Positions 51,086-60,065 of a stretch of DNA of 64,000 nucleotides are shown here, one piece after another (within the stretch, counting starts at the first letter, position 1; each line of letters begins with the position of its first letter). The position numbers and the translations under genes were made by a program. The notes under the pieces were generated by a model, which saw only the letters and a list, made by a program, of their open reading frames with translations, searched no databases and was not told where the DNA came from. Origin of the DNA: Haloarcula taiwanensis (lineage in GTDB: Archaea; Halobacteriota; Halobacteria; Halobacteriales; Haloarculaceae); contig CP019154.1 of assembly GCA_002844335.1 (NCBI GenBank), forward strand, positions 2,902,259 through 2,966,258. Direction: 5' to 3'.

Positions 51086-52672
51086 TTACTCGTCGCCGAG
51101 TTCGACGTAGGTCGTCTCGATGATGCGGCTGTCTCCGTTGAGCCGCTCGATGATGTCCTGTGGCGGCTGTTCGTCGAGGTTGTAAACGGACAGGGCCTCC
51201 CCGCCGATGGTCTCGCGGCCGTTGAACATCCCGGCGATGTTGATGTCGGCGTCGCCAAGCACCGTGCCGATGAAACCGATGGTGCCCGGCTCGTCACGGT
51301 TCCGGACGACCAGCATGTGCCCGTGTGGGACGGCCTCGATGCGGTGGTCGTCGATACGGACGATGCGGGGCTCCTCGCCGCCGAACTGGGTCCCACAGAC
51401 GGAGACGGACTCCTCGCCGTCGGAGACGGTGACGGTGATGAGGCTCTGGTAGTCCTCGGAGGTGCGGGTCTTGGACTCGGTCACGTCGATGCCCCGGTCC
51501 TCGGCAATCTGGGGGGCGTTGACGGCGTTGACCTGGAGGTCCGAGGGGGCGAACACGCCCTTCAGCGCGCTCGCGGTGACGTACTCTACGTCCTGCTCGG
51601 CGATGTCGCCGGCGTAGGTGACCTGGACTTCGGACATGTGGCCGCCGAACAGCTGGACGGCGATGCGGCCAGCAGTGTCGGCGAGGTCGAGGTACGGTCC
51701 GACCTGCTTGAACGTCGCCTCGTCCAGCGACGGCGCGTTCAGGGCGTTGGCGACGGGCTGGCCGTTGGCCGCGGCGATGATCTGGTCGGCCGTGGAGGTG
51801 GCGACGTTCTCCTGTGCCGCCTCCGTAGACGCGCCCAGGTGGGGCGTGACGATGATGTCCTCGACGTCGAGCAGCGGGCTGTCCTCGGGGAGGGGTTCCT
51901 CGCCGAACACATCGAGCGCTGCGCCTTTCAGGACGCCGTCCTCGACGGCCTCAGCAAGCGCTGGCTCGTCGATGATGCCGCCGCGGGCACAGTTGACGAC
52001 GTAGCCGCCCTCGAGTTCGGCGAGTTCCTCCTCGCCGATCATGTTCTCGGTCTCGGGGGTCAGCGGCGTGTGGATGGTGATGAAATCGGACTTGGCGAGG
52101 CAGTCTTCGAGGTCGTCGACCAGTTCCGCGCCGAACTGGTCGGCGCGCTCCTGACTGATGTAGGGGTCGAACGTGACGATGTCCATGCCGAGGCTGCCCA
52201 GTCGCTTGGCGACCTGCTGGCCGACGCGGCCGAAGCCGACGACGCCCAGCGTCTTGTTGTTGACCTCCGTGCCCAGGAACTCGCCTTTCGCCCACTCGCC
52301 GCTTTTCAGGCGGTCGTGGGCCTGCGGGATGGAGCGAGCGGTGGCAAACGCCATCGCGACAGAGTGTTCCGCGGCGGCACGGACGTTACCTTCGGGGGCG
52401 TTGGCGACGATGACGCCGTGGTCAGTGGCGGCGTCGATGTCGATGTTGTCGACGCCGATGCCGGCCCGGCCGACGATGATGAGGTCGGGCGCGGCCGCGA
52501 ACACTTCTTCAGTGACTTCGGTGCCCGAGCGGACGATGAGCGCGTTCGCGTCGGCCACTGCGTCGAGGAGCGCGTCGCCCTCGACCTCGTAGGCTGTTTC
52601 GACATCGTGGCCCGCCTCACGGAGTCGCGTGAGACCGGCGTCGGCGATAGGGTCCGTGACGAGTACCTTCAT
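51086..52672 (-). CDS. serA: D-3-phosphoglycerate dehydrogenase
   Basis: 528-residue long-form SerA starting serine synthesis from 3-phosphoglycerate. Substrate and NAD domains show VRSGTEVTEEVF, the Rossmann motif LGVVGFGRVGQQVAKRLG, NCARGGIIDEPAL and the catalytic His region VTPHLGASTEAAQ. An intervening (ASB) domain and a C-terminal ACT domain (GTIGFIGTVLGDADINIAGM) follow, so serine feedback is likely. Length is standard for the type. Confidence 0.96.
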   Translation of the reverse strand: MKVLVTDPIADAGLTRLREAGHDVETAYEVEGDALLDAVADANALIVRSGTEVTEEVFAAAPDLIIVGRAGIGVDNIDIDAATDHGVIVANAPEGNVRAAAEHSVAMAFATARSIPQAHDRLKSGEWAKGEFLGTEVNNKTLGVVGFGRVGQQVAKRLGSLGMDIVTFDPYISQERADQFGAELVDDLEDCLAKSDFITIHTPLTPETENMIGEEELAELEGGYVVNCARGGIIDEPALAEAVEDGVLKGAALDVFGEEPLPEDSPLLDVEDIIVTPHLGASTEAAQENVATSTADQIIAAANGQPVANALNAPSLDEATFKQVGPYLDLADTAGRIAVQLFGGHMSEVQVTYAGDIAEQDVEYVTASALKGVFAPSDLQVNAVNAPQIAEDRGIDVTESKTRTSEDYQSLITVTVSDGEESVSVCGTQFGGEEPRIVRIDDHRIEAVPHGHMLVVRNRDEPGTIGFIGTVLGDADINIAGMFNGRETIGGEALSVYNLDEQPPQDIIERLNGDSRIIETTYVELGDE

Positions 52673-52821
52673 ACCGAATCGAACTTACTGGGGCGGCATA
52701 ACGCTTGTTTTCTCCGTCCGAGCAACTACGTGCAAGCACTCGGGCCGGAGCGGTCGCGCCGCTGATGGGGGTGTCCTGCTGAGCGGGACCGTTCAGTGAA
52801 AAGGAACCGACTGGGCGTGAC

Positions 52822-52989
52822 CTATCGCCAGGCCGGGAGCGAGGCAGCGTCTGAGAGCGGGGTTGTGAGATAGGCGTCGTCTCGGGTCACGTCAGCGAGG
52901 ATAAACTGGTCCGTTGGACCCTCTTCAACGGACGCCATGATGTCTCCATCCGCGGCCATCTCGACCGGAGCGACAGGTTCCGACTCCAT
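52822..52989 (-). CDS. Small acidic haloarchaeal protein
   Basis: 55-residue protein MESEPVAPVEMAADGDIMAS... ending DDAYLTTPLSDAASLPAWR. The 'GDIMASVEEG' and 'ADVTRDDAYL' segments recur, as far as I remember, in small conserved haloarchaeal proteins of unknown function. It is shorter than typical gene-finder cut-offs. A TTTTTATAG box at 53015-53022 (minus) is about 28 nt upstream of the ATG, consistent with a leaderless transcript. Confidence 0.75.
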   Translation of the reverse strand: MESEPVAPVEMAADGDIMASVEEGPTDQFILADVTRDDAYLTTPLSDAASLPAWR

Positions 52990-53362
52990 GCATGATAATA
53001 TGTAACAACCCTATAAAAATTTAGCGAAACCCAGAGAGGGGAGTGGTATGACGCTGGGCCAACTGTCTGACAATAGTTCACATCCTGTCAGGATTGGTAT
53101 GAGCGGGGAAGTGAGTCAGCACAGCCAGAGCCTGATATCTCAACCAATAGCGGTTGAGCAAGGACTTCTGTTCACGCGCAGAGACGGGCTGTGGATATGA
53201 CAGAAGACGTAGTTGTTGCCAAGACACCACGGTCCCTCGGTTTCCGAGATAGCGCTTGCGCAGTCGTCAGAGATAGCCGATGGCCGTACAGCGTTCTACC
53301 CGAATGTCGAAAACGGACGGATGTTAAGGACTTAGTAGATGCGGGAAGGAAGTTCTGGCAGT
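52990..53362. other. Intergenic region upstream of the CBS operon
   Basis: 373 nt with lower G+C than the neighbouring genes. The left end contains the promoter of the small acidic gene. The rest should contain the CBS-glyS promoter, for which I see no clear TATA box. A 79-codon open frame from 53191 has codon use unlike the genome (many GTT/AGA/TTA codons) and is probably not a gene. Confidence 0.5.
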
Positions 53363-54208
53363 ATGAACGTTGCAGACGCTATGACGCCACGCTCGGAGGT
53401 CGTCACGGTTACTATACCCGGTACCCGTGATGACGCACTGGAGTACCTCCAAGAGCAGGCCTTCTCGTCGGTGCCGGTTATCAAGGAAACCGACGAGGGC
53501 GAAGAGTTCAGAGGGATTATTTCACGCGATGCGCTCATCGAGAGCCCCGACGAGGACCAGCTAGCCCTGCTCGTCGAGGAAGTCCCGACGATCAGCGAGG
53601 ACACGTCTATCGAGGCCGCGGCACGGATGATGGTCGAAGACGACGAACGTCGCCTGCCCATCGTCGACGGCCAGCTCAAAGGCATCATCACAGTGACCGA
53701 CGTGATTCGGTCTATCGCGAACGGTGACGTCGACGGCGACCAGATCGTCGGCGACCTCGCCAACCGAGACATCAACTGCGTGTACGAGGGCACGCCCCTG
53801 ACCGTCGCCGAACGGGAGCTCTCCCACGCGAACGTCCCATACGGCGTCGTACTCGGCGACGACGGCGATATGTCGGGGATGCTCACAGAGGTAGACATCA
53901 TCGCGGTCGCCCGGGTCGTCGAGGGCGAGGACGACACCGGCGACTCCATCGCCAACCAGGATGACGACTGGGCCTGGGAAGGCATCAAGGCGGTCGGCGG
54001 CCGGTACATGCCCACCCGCAACGTCGAACTCCCGGTCGAGCCCGTCCGCGAGTTCATGACCGCCGATGTCGTGACGGTGAACAAGCGCCGCACCGCCGAG
54101 GAAGCGGCACAGCTGATGATCGAGCACGACATCGAACAGATCCCGCTGCTGTCCGGTGACGAACTCACTGGCATCGTACGGGATATCGACCTGCTGCGAG
54201 GCCTATGA
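53363..54208 (+). CDS. Four-CBS-domain protein
   Basis: 281-residue protein made of two Bateman modules: MNVADAMTPRSEVVTVTIPG, SSVPVIKE and GIISRDALI in the first, RRLPIVDGQLKGIITVTDVI in the second, then GVVLGDDGDMSGMLTEVDII and REFMTADVVTVNK...QIPLLSGDELTGIVRDIDL. CBS modules bind adenosyl nucleotides and regulate enzymes or channels. It overlaps the glycyl-tRNA synthetase gene by 4 nt (ATGA), so a link with translation or energy sensing is plausible but unproven. Confidence 0.9.
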   Translation: MNVADAMTPRSEVVTVTIPGTRDDALEYLQEQAFSSVPVIKETDEGEEFRGIISRDALIESPDEDQLALLVEEVPTISEDTSIEAAARMMVEDDERRLPIVDGQLKGIITVTDVIRSIANGDVDGDQIVGDLANRDINCVYEGTPLTVAERELSHANVPYGVVLGDDGDMSGMLTEVDIIAVARVVEGEDDTGDSIANQDDDWAWEGIKAVGGRYMPTRNVELPVEPVREFMTADVVTVNKRRTAEEAAQLMIEHDIEQIPLLSGDELTGIVRDIDLLRGL

Positions 54209-55941
54209 GCGAAGGCGAACGACTTACCGAGCTGGCCAAGCGTCGCGGTTTCTACTTCCCCTCTTCGAGCGCCTACGGCGGGGCGGCGGGCTTCTGGACC
54301 TACGGGCCACAGGGCGCTGCGCTGAAATCGAACATCGAGGACACCTGGCGGGACCGCTATGTCGTCAAGGAGGGCCATCAGGAAATCTCCGCCCCCGACG
54401 TGATGCCCGAGCCTGTCTTCGAGGCGTCGGGGCATCTCGACGGATTCGACGATATGATTGTCGAGTGCGGCGAGTGTGGCGCGACCCACCGCGCGGACCA
54501 CCTCGTCGAGGACAACACGGACATCGAGGAGGCCGAGTCCCTGCCGAACGAGGAGGTCATGGACCTCATCGCTGAGCACGGCATCGAATGCCCCTCCTGT
54601 CACACGTCCCTGGCCGACCAGCCGGTCGACAACTTCAACCTCATGTTCGAGACCAATATCGGGCCGGGGTCGTCGTCGCCGGGCTACCTCCGCCCGGAGA
54701 CCGCACAGGGCATCTTCGTGGAGTTCCCGCAACTCTCGGAGTACGCCCGGAACCAGCTCCCCTTCGGCGTCGCGCAAATCGGGAAGGCCTACCGCAACGA
54801 GATTTCGCCGCGGAAATCTCTCGTCCGCGTCAGGGAGTTCACCCAGGCCGAACTCGAACACTTCGTCGACCCCGAGGAGGACGAGCCGCCGCTTTCGGAG
54901 GTCGCCGACGTGACCCTGCCGCTGTACTCCGCCGCCGAGCAGCAGGCCGAGGACGGCGGCCAGCGCGAACTCACGGTCCGCGAGGCCGTCGACGAGGGCG
55001 TCGTCGAGAGCGAGTGGGTCGCCTACTACTTGGGCGTCTCCAAGGAGTGGTACGAGCGCATCGGCGTCGACATGGACCGATTCCGCTACCGCCAGCACCT
55101 CGCCGGCGAGCGCGCCCACTACGCCTCCGACTGCTGGGACGCCGAGAGCGAGGTCGACGGCGACTGGATAGAGATTACTGGCTTCGCGTATCGGGGCGAC
55201 TACGACCTCTCGAAACACGCCGACCACTCCGGCGAGGACTACACCGTCTTCAAACAGTACGACGAGCCGGTCACTGTCGAGCGCGCCACCGTCGACCCCG
55301 ACATGAGCTATCTCGGGCCGGAGTTTGGCGGGTCGGCCGGCGCAGTCGCCGACGCACTCGAAGCGCTGGCCGAGCGGAATCCGGACGCCTTCGACGCCGA
55401 TGAGGTCACCGTCGAAGTGGACGGGGAGTCCTACACCGTCCCCGTCGCGGAGACGAACTTCAGCGTCGACGAGGTCACCGAGAACGGCGAACACGTCCGG
55501 CCACACGTCGTCGAACCCTCCTTTGGCGTGGGGCGAATCATCTACACCGTCCTCGCACACTCCTACGAGACCGACGAGGTCGACGGCGAGGAGCGGACCT
55601 ACCTCTCGCTGCCGCCCGAACAGGCCCCGACGACGGTCGGCGTCTTCCCGCTGATGGACAAGGACGGCATGGACGACCTGGCCCGCGACATCGCCGACGA
55701 CCTCCGGACCGCCGGCCTCTCGGTCACCTACGACGACTCCGGGGCCATCGGTCGCCGCTACCGGCGTCAGGACGAAGTCGGAACGCCGTACTGTGTGACC
55801 GTGGATTACGAGAGTCTCGAGGACCGCGAGGTTACGGTGCGCGAGCGCGACACAACCGAACAGAAACGGCTCCCCATCGACGGGCTGGCGGAGACGCTCG
55901 AACGCCTCAGTACCGGCGACCGCACCTTCGACGACCTGTAG
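54205..55941 (+). CDS. glyS: Glycine--tRNA ligase
   Basis: 578-residue class II homodimeric (eukaryote/archaeal-type) GlyRS. Motif 1 lies in SSSAYGGAAGFWTYGP, and a zinc-like insertion is seen as CGECGATHRADHL and CPSCHTS. Motif 2 is GVAQIGKAYRNEISPRKSLVRVREF and motif 3 is PSFGVGRIIY. The C-terminal anticodon-binding domain follows (TTVGVFPLMDKDGMDDLARD). It is flanked without gaps by the CBS gene and the kinase-like gene, forming a three-gene unit. Confidence 0.97.
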   Translation: MSEGERLTELAKRRGFYFPSSSAYGGAAGFWTYGPQGAALKSNIEDTWRDRYVVKEGHQEISAPDVMPEPVFEASGHLDGFDDMIVECGECGATHRADHLVEDNTDIEEAESLPNEEVMDLIAEHGIECPSCHTSLADQPVDNFNLMFETNIGPGSSSPGYLRPETAQGIFVEFPQLSEYARNQLPFGVAQIGKAYRNEISPRKSLVRVREFTQAELEHFVDPEEDEPPLSEVADVTLPLYSAAEQQAEDGGQRELTVREAVDEGVVESEWVAYYLGVSKEWYERIGVDMDRFRYRQHLAGERAHYASDCWDAESEVDGDWIEITGFAYRGDYDLSKHADHSGEDYTVFKQYDEPVTVERATVDPDMSYLGPEFGGSAGAVADALEALAERNPDAFDADEVTVEVDGESYTVPVAETNFSVDEVTENGEHVRPHVVEPSFGVGRIIYTVLAHSYETDEVDGEERTYLSLPPEQAPTTVGVFPLMDKDGMDDLARDIADDLRTAGLSVTYDDSGAIGRRYRRQDEVGTPYCVTVDYESLEDREVTVRERDTTEQKRLPIDGLAETLERLSTGDRTFDDL

Positions 55942-56532
55942 ATGGCCGACGAGGTATCCCGGCGGCTCGTCCATGTCACTGGCGCGGCGGTCCCGCTGGC
56001 ACACCTTGGCTGGCCGGACTTGATTACGTGGCGCGTCGTGCAGGGGTTCCTGGCCGTGGCGCTGGTCGTCGTGTGTGTTCTCGAAGCCGTGCGGCTGACG
56101 ACCGGGCTGGACTGGGTAGTGTACGACCGGCTCACCCGGGAGTACGAGCAGGACAACCCCGCCGGCTACGCGCTGTACATCGTCGGGATGGCTATCGTCG
56201 CCTTCGCCGTCGAACTGCCGGGCGTGACGACCGACGTCGCCGTCCCGGCAATGTTGATGCTCGCCATCGGCGACCCCATCAGCGGCCTGCTGGGCTCGGG
56301 CGACGCCAGCAACGTCAAGCAGGCCTGGGTCTTGCTGGTGATGTTCGGCGTCTGCACGCTGCTGGCCGCCCCCTTTGTTCCCCCCGCCGCCGCCGTTCTC
56401 GGGGGTGTCGCGGCGACGTTCGCGGACGGGGTCAAGCCCCGCATCGCCGGCTACGTCGTCGACGACAACTTCTCGATTCCGGTGCTGGGCGCGCTGGCGA
56501 TGTGGGTCGGCGTCCGGTACCTCCCGTTCTGA
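55942..56532 (+). CDS. Dolichol kinase/CTP-dependent lipid kinase-like membrane protein
   Basis: 196-residue polytopic protein beginning directly after glyS. RRLVHVTGAAVPLAHLGW near the N-terminus and AIGDPISGLLGSGDASNVK in the middle match the dolichol kinase/SEC59-type CTP transferase family, with ATFADGVKPRIAGYVVDDN as the C-terminal conserved loop. It has about five hydrophobic helices. The likely reaction is CTP-dependent phosphorylation of a polyprenol for glycosylation or lipid synthesis; the exact lipid is inference. Confidence 0.83.
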   Translation: MADEVSRRLVHVTGAAVPLAHLGWPDLITWRVVQGFLAVALVVVCVLEAVRLTTGLDWVVYDRLTREYEQDNPAGYALYIVGMAIVAFAVELPGVTTDVAVPAMLMLAIGDPISGLLGSGDASNVKQAWVLLVMFGVCTLLAAPFVPPAAAVLGGVAATFADGVKPRIAGYVVDDNFSIPVLGALAMWVGVRYLPF

Positions 56533-56607
56533 CCGGGCAATTCCCCGGCGTCCACTTTCACCGCGGTATCTGAACCCTTAACCACCGGCGGGACGAACGC
56601 GTGGGTA

Positions 56608-59127
56608 ATGGCGACCACCGACGCCGGTGGCGAGCACGTCGAACGCCCGCTGGTGACGCCGGAGTTCCTGGAGAACCGCCGCTACCAGACCGAACTGGCG
56701 GAGACGGCAAGCACTGGGCACACGCTCGTCTGTCTCCCGACCGGGCTGGGCAAGACGACGGTCTCGCTGCTGGTGACCGCCGAGCGCCTCCACGCCGTCG
56801 GCGGGAAGTCGCTCATGCTGGCCCCGACGAAGCCGCTGGTCCAGCAACACGCCGAGTTCTACCGCGAGGCACTCGAACTGGACGACGAGGAGGTCGTCGT
56901 CTTCACCGGCGAGGTCCGGCCCGACGACCGCGCCGCCCTCTGGGAGGACGCCCGCATCGTCATCGCGACGCCGCAGGTCGTCGAGAACGACCTCGTCGGC
57001 AACCGCATCTCGCTGGCCGACGTGACCCACTGCACCTTCGACGAGTGCCACCGGGCGACCGGCGACTACGCTTACAACTACATCGCCGACCGCTACCACG
57101 CCGACGCCGAGGACCCGCTGGTGACGGGCATGAGCGCCTCGCCCGGCGACGACGAGGAGGCCATCCTCGGAGTGTGTGAGAACCTCGGACTCTCCGAGGT
57201 CGCGGTGATGACCGAGGACGACGCCGACGTGGCCGAGTACACCCACGACACCAGCGTGGACTGGAACCGCATCGAACTCCCCGAGGTCGTCGTCGAGATT
57301 CGGGACGCAATCAACGAGGTCATCAAGGACCGGCTGGCGCAGTTGAGGGAACTGGGCGTGACGAACAAGTCCTCGGCGGACATCTCCGAGCGCGAGATTC
57401 AGGGGATGCAGGCCGACCTCCGGAAACTGATGAACAACGACCAGAGCGAGGGGTACCAGGGGATGAGCCTGCTCGCCGAGATCCGGAAGCTCCGGACCGC
57501 CGTCACGTACGTCGAGACCCAGAGCGTCGAGTCCCTGCGTCGGTACTTCGAGCGGCTCAAGGAGGGCGCCCGCTCCTCCGGCGCGTCGAAGGCCGACCAG
57601 CGCCTCGTCAGCGAGCCGAAGGTCCGCGAGGCGATACGGAAAGCCGAGTCCTACGACGACCTGCACCCGAAGTTCCGCCAGACTCGAATGCTGCTCGCGG
57701 AGACGCTGGGCATCGAGAACGGCGAGCGGGTCATAGTCTTCACCGAGTCCCGCGACACCGCCGAGACGCTCGTGGACTTCCTCTCAGACCACTTTACGAC
57801 CGAGAAGTTCGTCGGACAGAGCGACACCGACGGCAGCGAGGGGATGACACAGACCCAGCAACAGGAGACGCTGGACCGCTTCCGGAACGGCGAGTTCGAG
57901 GTGCTCGTCTCCACCTCCGTCGCCGAGGAGGGCCTGGACGTGCCCGAGGTCGACCTGGTGTTGTTCTACGAGCCGGTGCCGACCGCGATTCGGGCCATCC
58001 AGCGGAAGGGCCGGACCGGCCGCCAGGCCGAGGGCCGGGTCGTCGTCCTCCTGGCCGAGGACACCCGCGACGAGGCGTACTTCTGGAAGGCCCGCAACGA
58101 CCAGAAGCGGATGAAACGCGAACTGAACGAACTCAAAAGCGTCGCCGGCGAACTGGAGGCCCGCCTCGACCAGACCGGGCTCGACGAGTACGAGGACGAA
58201 GAGGGGGACGCTTCGGGTGGAACAAAGAGCGAGGAAACCACCACACAGCAGTCGGATTCCACTGGAAACGGGAGGGGTAGCACAGCTAACAAGTCAGCCG
58301 ATGATACCGACGGCAGCAACGGCCAGGCCGGACTAGACGCCTTCGCGGACGACTCGTCGGAAGCGTCCGGTGGGGATACCGAAGTCAACAGCGACGCGGC
58401 GACAGCCGACGAGGGGGATACCGCGACGCCGGACACGGGAACAGTCGCCACTGCCGGCCGCGATGATGAGGACGACCCCGTCGAAATTGTCGCGGACCAG
58501 CGGGAACTCGACTCGAACATCGCTCGGGACCTCTCGACGCGGGACGGTATCGAAACCCGACTCGAAACGCTGGCCGTCGGCGACTACGTTCTCTCTGACC
58601 GCGTCGTTGTCGAGCGCAAGACCGTCGCCGACTTCATGGACACGCTGACGGGCGGAGACCGGTCGATGTTCGAGCAGGTCGGGGACGCCACGCGAAACTA
58701 CGGTCGGCCCGTCGTCGTCATCGAAGGCGAGGACCTCTTCGGTGCGCGCAACGTTCACCACAAGGCGATTCAGGGCGCACTCGCGTCGCTGGCGGTCGAT
58801 TTCGGTGCGAGCGTGTTACGGACCAGTGGGGAGGACGAGACCGCCGATCTGCTGCAAGTCATCGCCGAACGGGAACAGGAGGTGGCCGACCGCGAGGTGA
58901 GCGTCCACGGCGAGAAACAGTCGAAGACGCTGCCCGAGCAACAGGAGTACGTCGTCGCCTCCATCGCCGAAGTCGGACCGGTAACCGCGCGCACGCTGCT
59001 GGACGCCTTCGGAAGCGTCGAGGCAGTGATGACCGCCGATAAAGAGGCCCTGCTAGAGGTGTCCGGTATCGGCGACGTAACGGCCGACCGGATTCGAGAA
59101 GTCATCGCCAGCGACTACGAGCCGTAG
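56608..59127 (+). CDS. hef: Hef helicase/nuclease (XPF/FANCM-like)
   Basis: 839-residue archaeal fork-processing enzyme. An SF2 helicase domain occupies about 1-520: Walker A LPTGLGKT at 43-50, DECH box at 145-148, TGMSASP, VSTSVAEEGLDVPEVDLV and IQRKGRTGRQAEGR. A disordered acidic/Ser/Thr linker (about 530-620) leads to an ERCC4-type nuclease with V-ERK-x3-D (E669-R-K671) and a C-terminal helix-hairpin-helix pair (VGPVTARTLLDAFG, VSGIGDVTADRI). It unwinds and cleaves stalled or branched forks. The linker DNA holds two origin-box-like sequences. Confidence 0.96.
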   Translation: MATTDAGGEHVERPLVTPEFLENRRYQTELAETASTGHTLVCLPTGLGKTTVSLLVTAERLHAVGGKSLMLAPTKPLVQQHAEFYREALELDDEEVVVFTGEVRPDDRAALWEDARIVIATPQVVENDLVGNRISLADVTHCTFDECHRATGDYAYNYIADRYHADAEDPLVTGMSASPGDDEEAILGVCENLGLSEVAVMTEDDADVAEYTHDTSVDWNRIELPEVVVEIRDAINEVIKDRLAQLRELGVTNKSSADISEREIQGMQADLRKLMNNDQSEGYQGMSLLAEIRKLRTAVTYVETQSVESLRRYFERLKEGARSSGASKADQRLVSEPKVREAIRKAESYDDLHPKFRQTRMLLAETLGIENGERVIVFTESRDTAETLVDFLSDHFTTEKFVGQSDTDGSEGMTQTQQQETLDRFRNGEFEVLVSTSVAEEGLDVPEVDLVLFYEPVPTAIRAIQRKGRTGRQAEGRVVVLLAEDTRDEAYFWKARNDQKRMKRELNELKSVAGELEARLDQTGLDEYEDEEGDASGGTKSEETTTQQSDSTGNGRGSTANKSADDTDGSNGQAGLDAFADDSSEASGGDTEVNSDAATADEGDTATPDTGTVATAGRDDEDDPVEIVADQRELDSNIARDLSTRDGIETRLETLAVGDYVLSDRVVVERKTVADFMDTLTGGDRSMFEQVGDATRNYGRPVVVIEGEDLFGARNVHHKAIQGALASLAVDFGASVLRTSGEDETADLLQVIAEREQEVADREVSVHGEKQSKTLPEQQEYVVASIAEVGPVTARTLLDAFGSVEAVMTADKEALLEVSGIGDVTADRIREVIASDYEP
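58209..58280. other. Pair of divergent origin-box-like sequences in the hef linker
   Basis: At 58209-58223 the minus strand reads GTTCCACCCGAAGCG. At 58257-58270 the plus strand reads TTCCACTGGAAACG, identical over 14 bases to the origin box at 63570-63583, and is followed by GGAGGGGTAG. The two have the divergent orientation of the oriC1 boxes but are separated by only 33 nt. They lie in the low-complexity linker of hef. Confidence 0.45.
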
Positions 59128-59135
59128 CGGTCCGT

Positions 59136-59948
59136 TCAGAACCGCGCTGCATCCAGCGCTTCCGCCGCTTCTCGGGCTGCCTGCAGATGTTCGCGAGCCT
59201 CGCGTGGGTTCTCGGTGGCCGCGGCGCGCTCGGCGAAGCGGTGAACCGTCTCGGCCAGTAGCGCAGACGCCGCATCGAGATTGGCCTCAATATCGCCGGT
59301 GTGACTATCGGTCGTCCGAGTCTGTCGAGCGGAAACAGGGGGGTTCTGTGTCGCTGTCTCACGCGGCTGGTCGTTGGTAGTTCGGCCGCTAGGCTCCGAC
59401 GACGCACCTCTTCGAGCAGTCTGTGGCGCTGGCTCCGAGTGGTCTGACGCCTGGGTCGACTGGTCACCCCCCGCTTCGGGTGGAGCGGACGAGTTGGGTG
59501 TCGACGCCGTCGGTTCGGAGGGAGACTGTGAAGCGGTGTCGGGCTGGGTATGTGCGGTCTCCTGCTGTGCGTGTTCGTCCGTCGCGTCCACCGCATTCTC
59601 TGCTGTGTCCTCGGCAGCATCGCCGAACTGGACGCGAGCCTCGTCGCTCGGGTCGGCAACCTCGATCTGGTCACTGTCGTCGGCCTGCCCCGCCTGTTCG
59701 TCAGCATCTGACGGGTCTGCCCCGTTTTCCTGCGTGTCGCGCGCGACCGGCTTCTGGCAGGTGGGGCAGAACTCCTGGCCGTCGTAGCGGAAAATGGGGT
59801 CGCCGCAGTCGCTGCAGTGGGCGTTGGTCATCGTCGCGCCCTTCAACAGGAGTTCGCTCATCTGCTCGGTCGTCTGGCGCTTCTCGTCTTCCTTCTCGAA
59901 CTTCTCTCGGAGTTTCTCGCGTTCGGCTTCCTTATCGAAGTCGCTCAT
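59136..59948 (-). CDS. Sjogren/scleroderma autoantigen 1-like zinc-ribbon protein
   Basis: 270-residue protein. After a charged helix (MSDFDKEAEREKLREKFEKE) comes the zinc ribbon MTNAHCSDCGDPIFRYDGQEFCPTCQKP, matching the archaeal Sjogren's syndrome/scleroderma autoantigen 1 family. A long disordered Ala/Thr/Asp/Gln region follows, and the last 60 residues form a helix (DAASALLAETVHRFAER). Function is unknown. Start 59948 chosen; the longer reading crosses the promoter of mdh. It converges on hef, with 8 nt between the stops. Confidence 0.85.
   Translation of the reverse strand: MSDFDKEAEREKLREKFEKEDEKRQTTEQMSELLLKGATMTNAHCSDCGDPIFRYDGQEFCPTCQKPVARDTQENGADPSDADEQAGQADDSDQIEVADPSDEARVQFGDAAEDTAENAVDATDEHAQQETAHTQPDTASQSPSEPTASTPNSSAPPEAGGDQSTQASDHSEPAPQTARRGASSEPSGRTTNDQPRETATQNPPVSARQTRTTDSHTGDIEANLDAASALLAETVHRFAERAAATENPREAREHLQAAREAAEALDAARF
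59465..59487 (-). other. Origin-box-like sequence in a coding linker
   Basis: The minus strand reads CGCTCCACCCGAAGCGGGGG followed by GTG, matching the box pattern TTCCACC-GAA-CG-xx-GGGG with a few transitions. It lies in the disordered region of the zinc-ribbon protein, 1.2 kb from the hef pair. In GC-rich coding DNA this weaker match may be chance. Confidence 0.3.
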
Positions 59949-60065
59949 ACCCGTCACAACGCCGCGGGGCTGAAAACCGTTTACGGGTGATACTGGCTGA
60001 ACGATGCGCGGCGGAATCGGGGTTTCGACACGTTTAACGTTCGCGCCCGAGCCTTTTCGAATGGT

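Noticed and set aside
53191..53430. 79-codon ORF upstream of the CBS gene
   Set aside because: Codon use unlike the genome, overlaps the CBS start, and has no promoter at the right distance.
53332..56004. 890-codon open frame on the minus strand
   Set aside because: Antisense to the CBS and glyS genes; Ser/Thr/Arg-rich in its second half, a mirror of acidic coding DNA.
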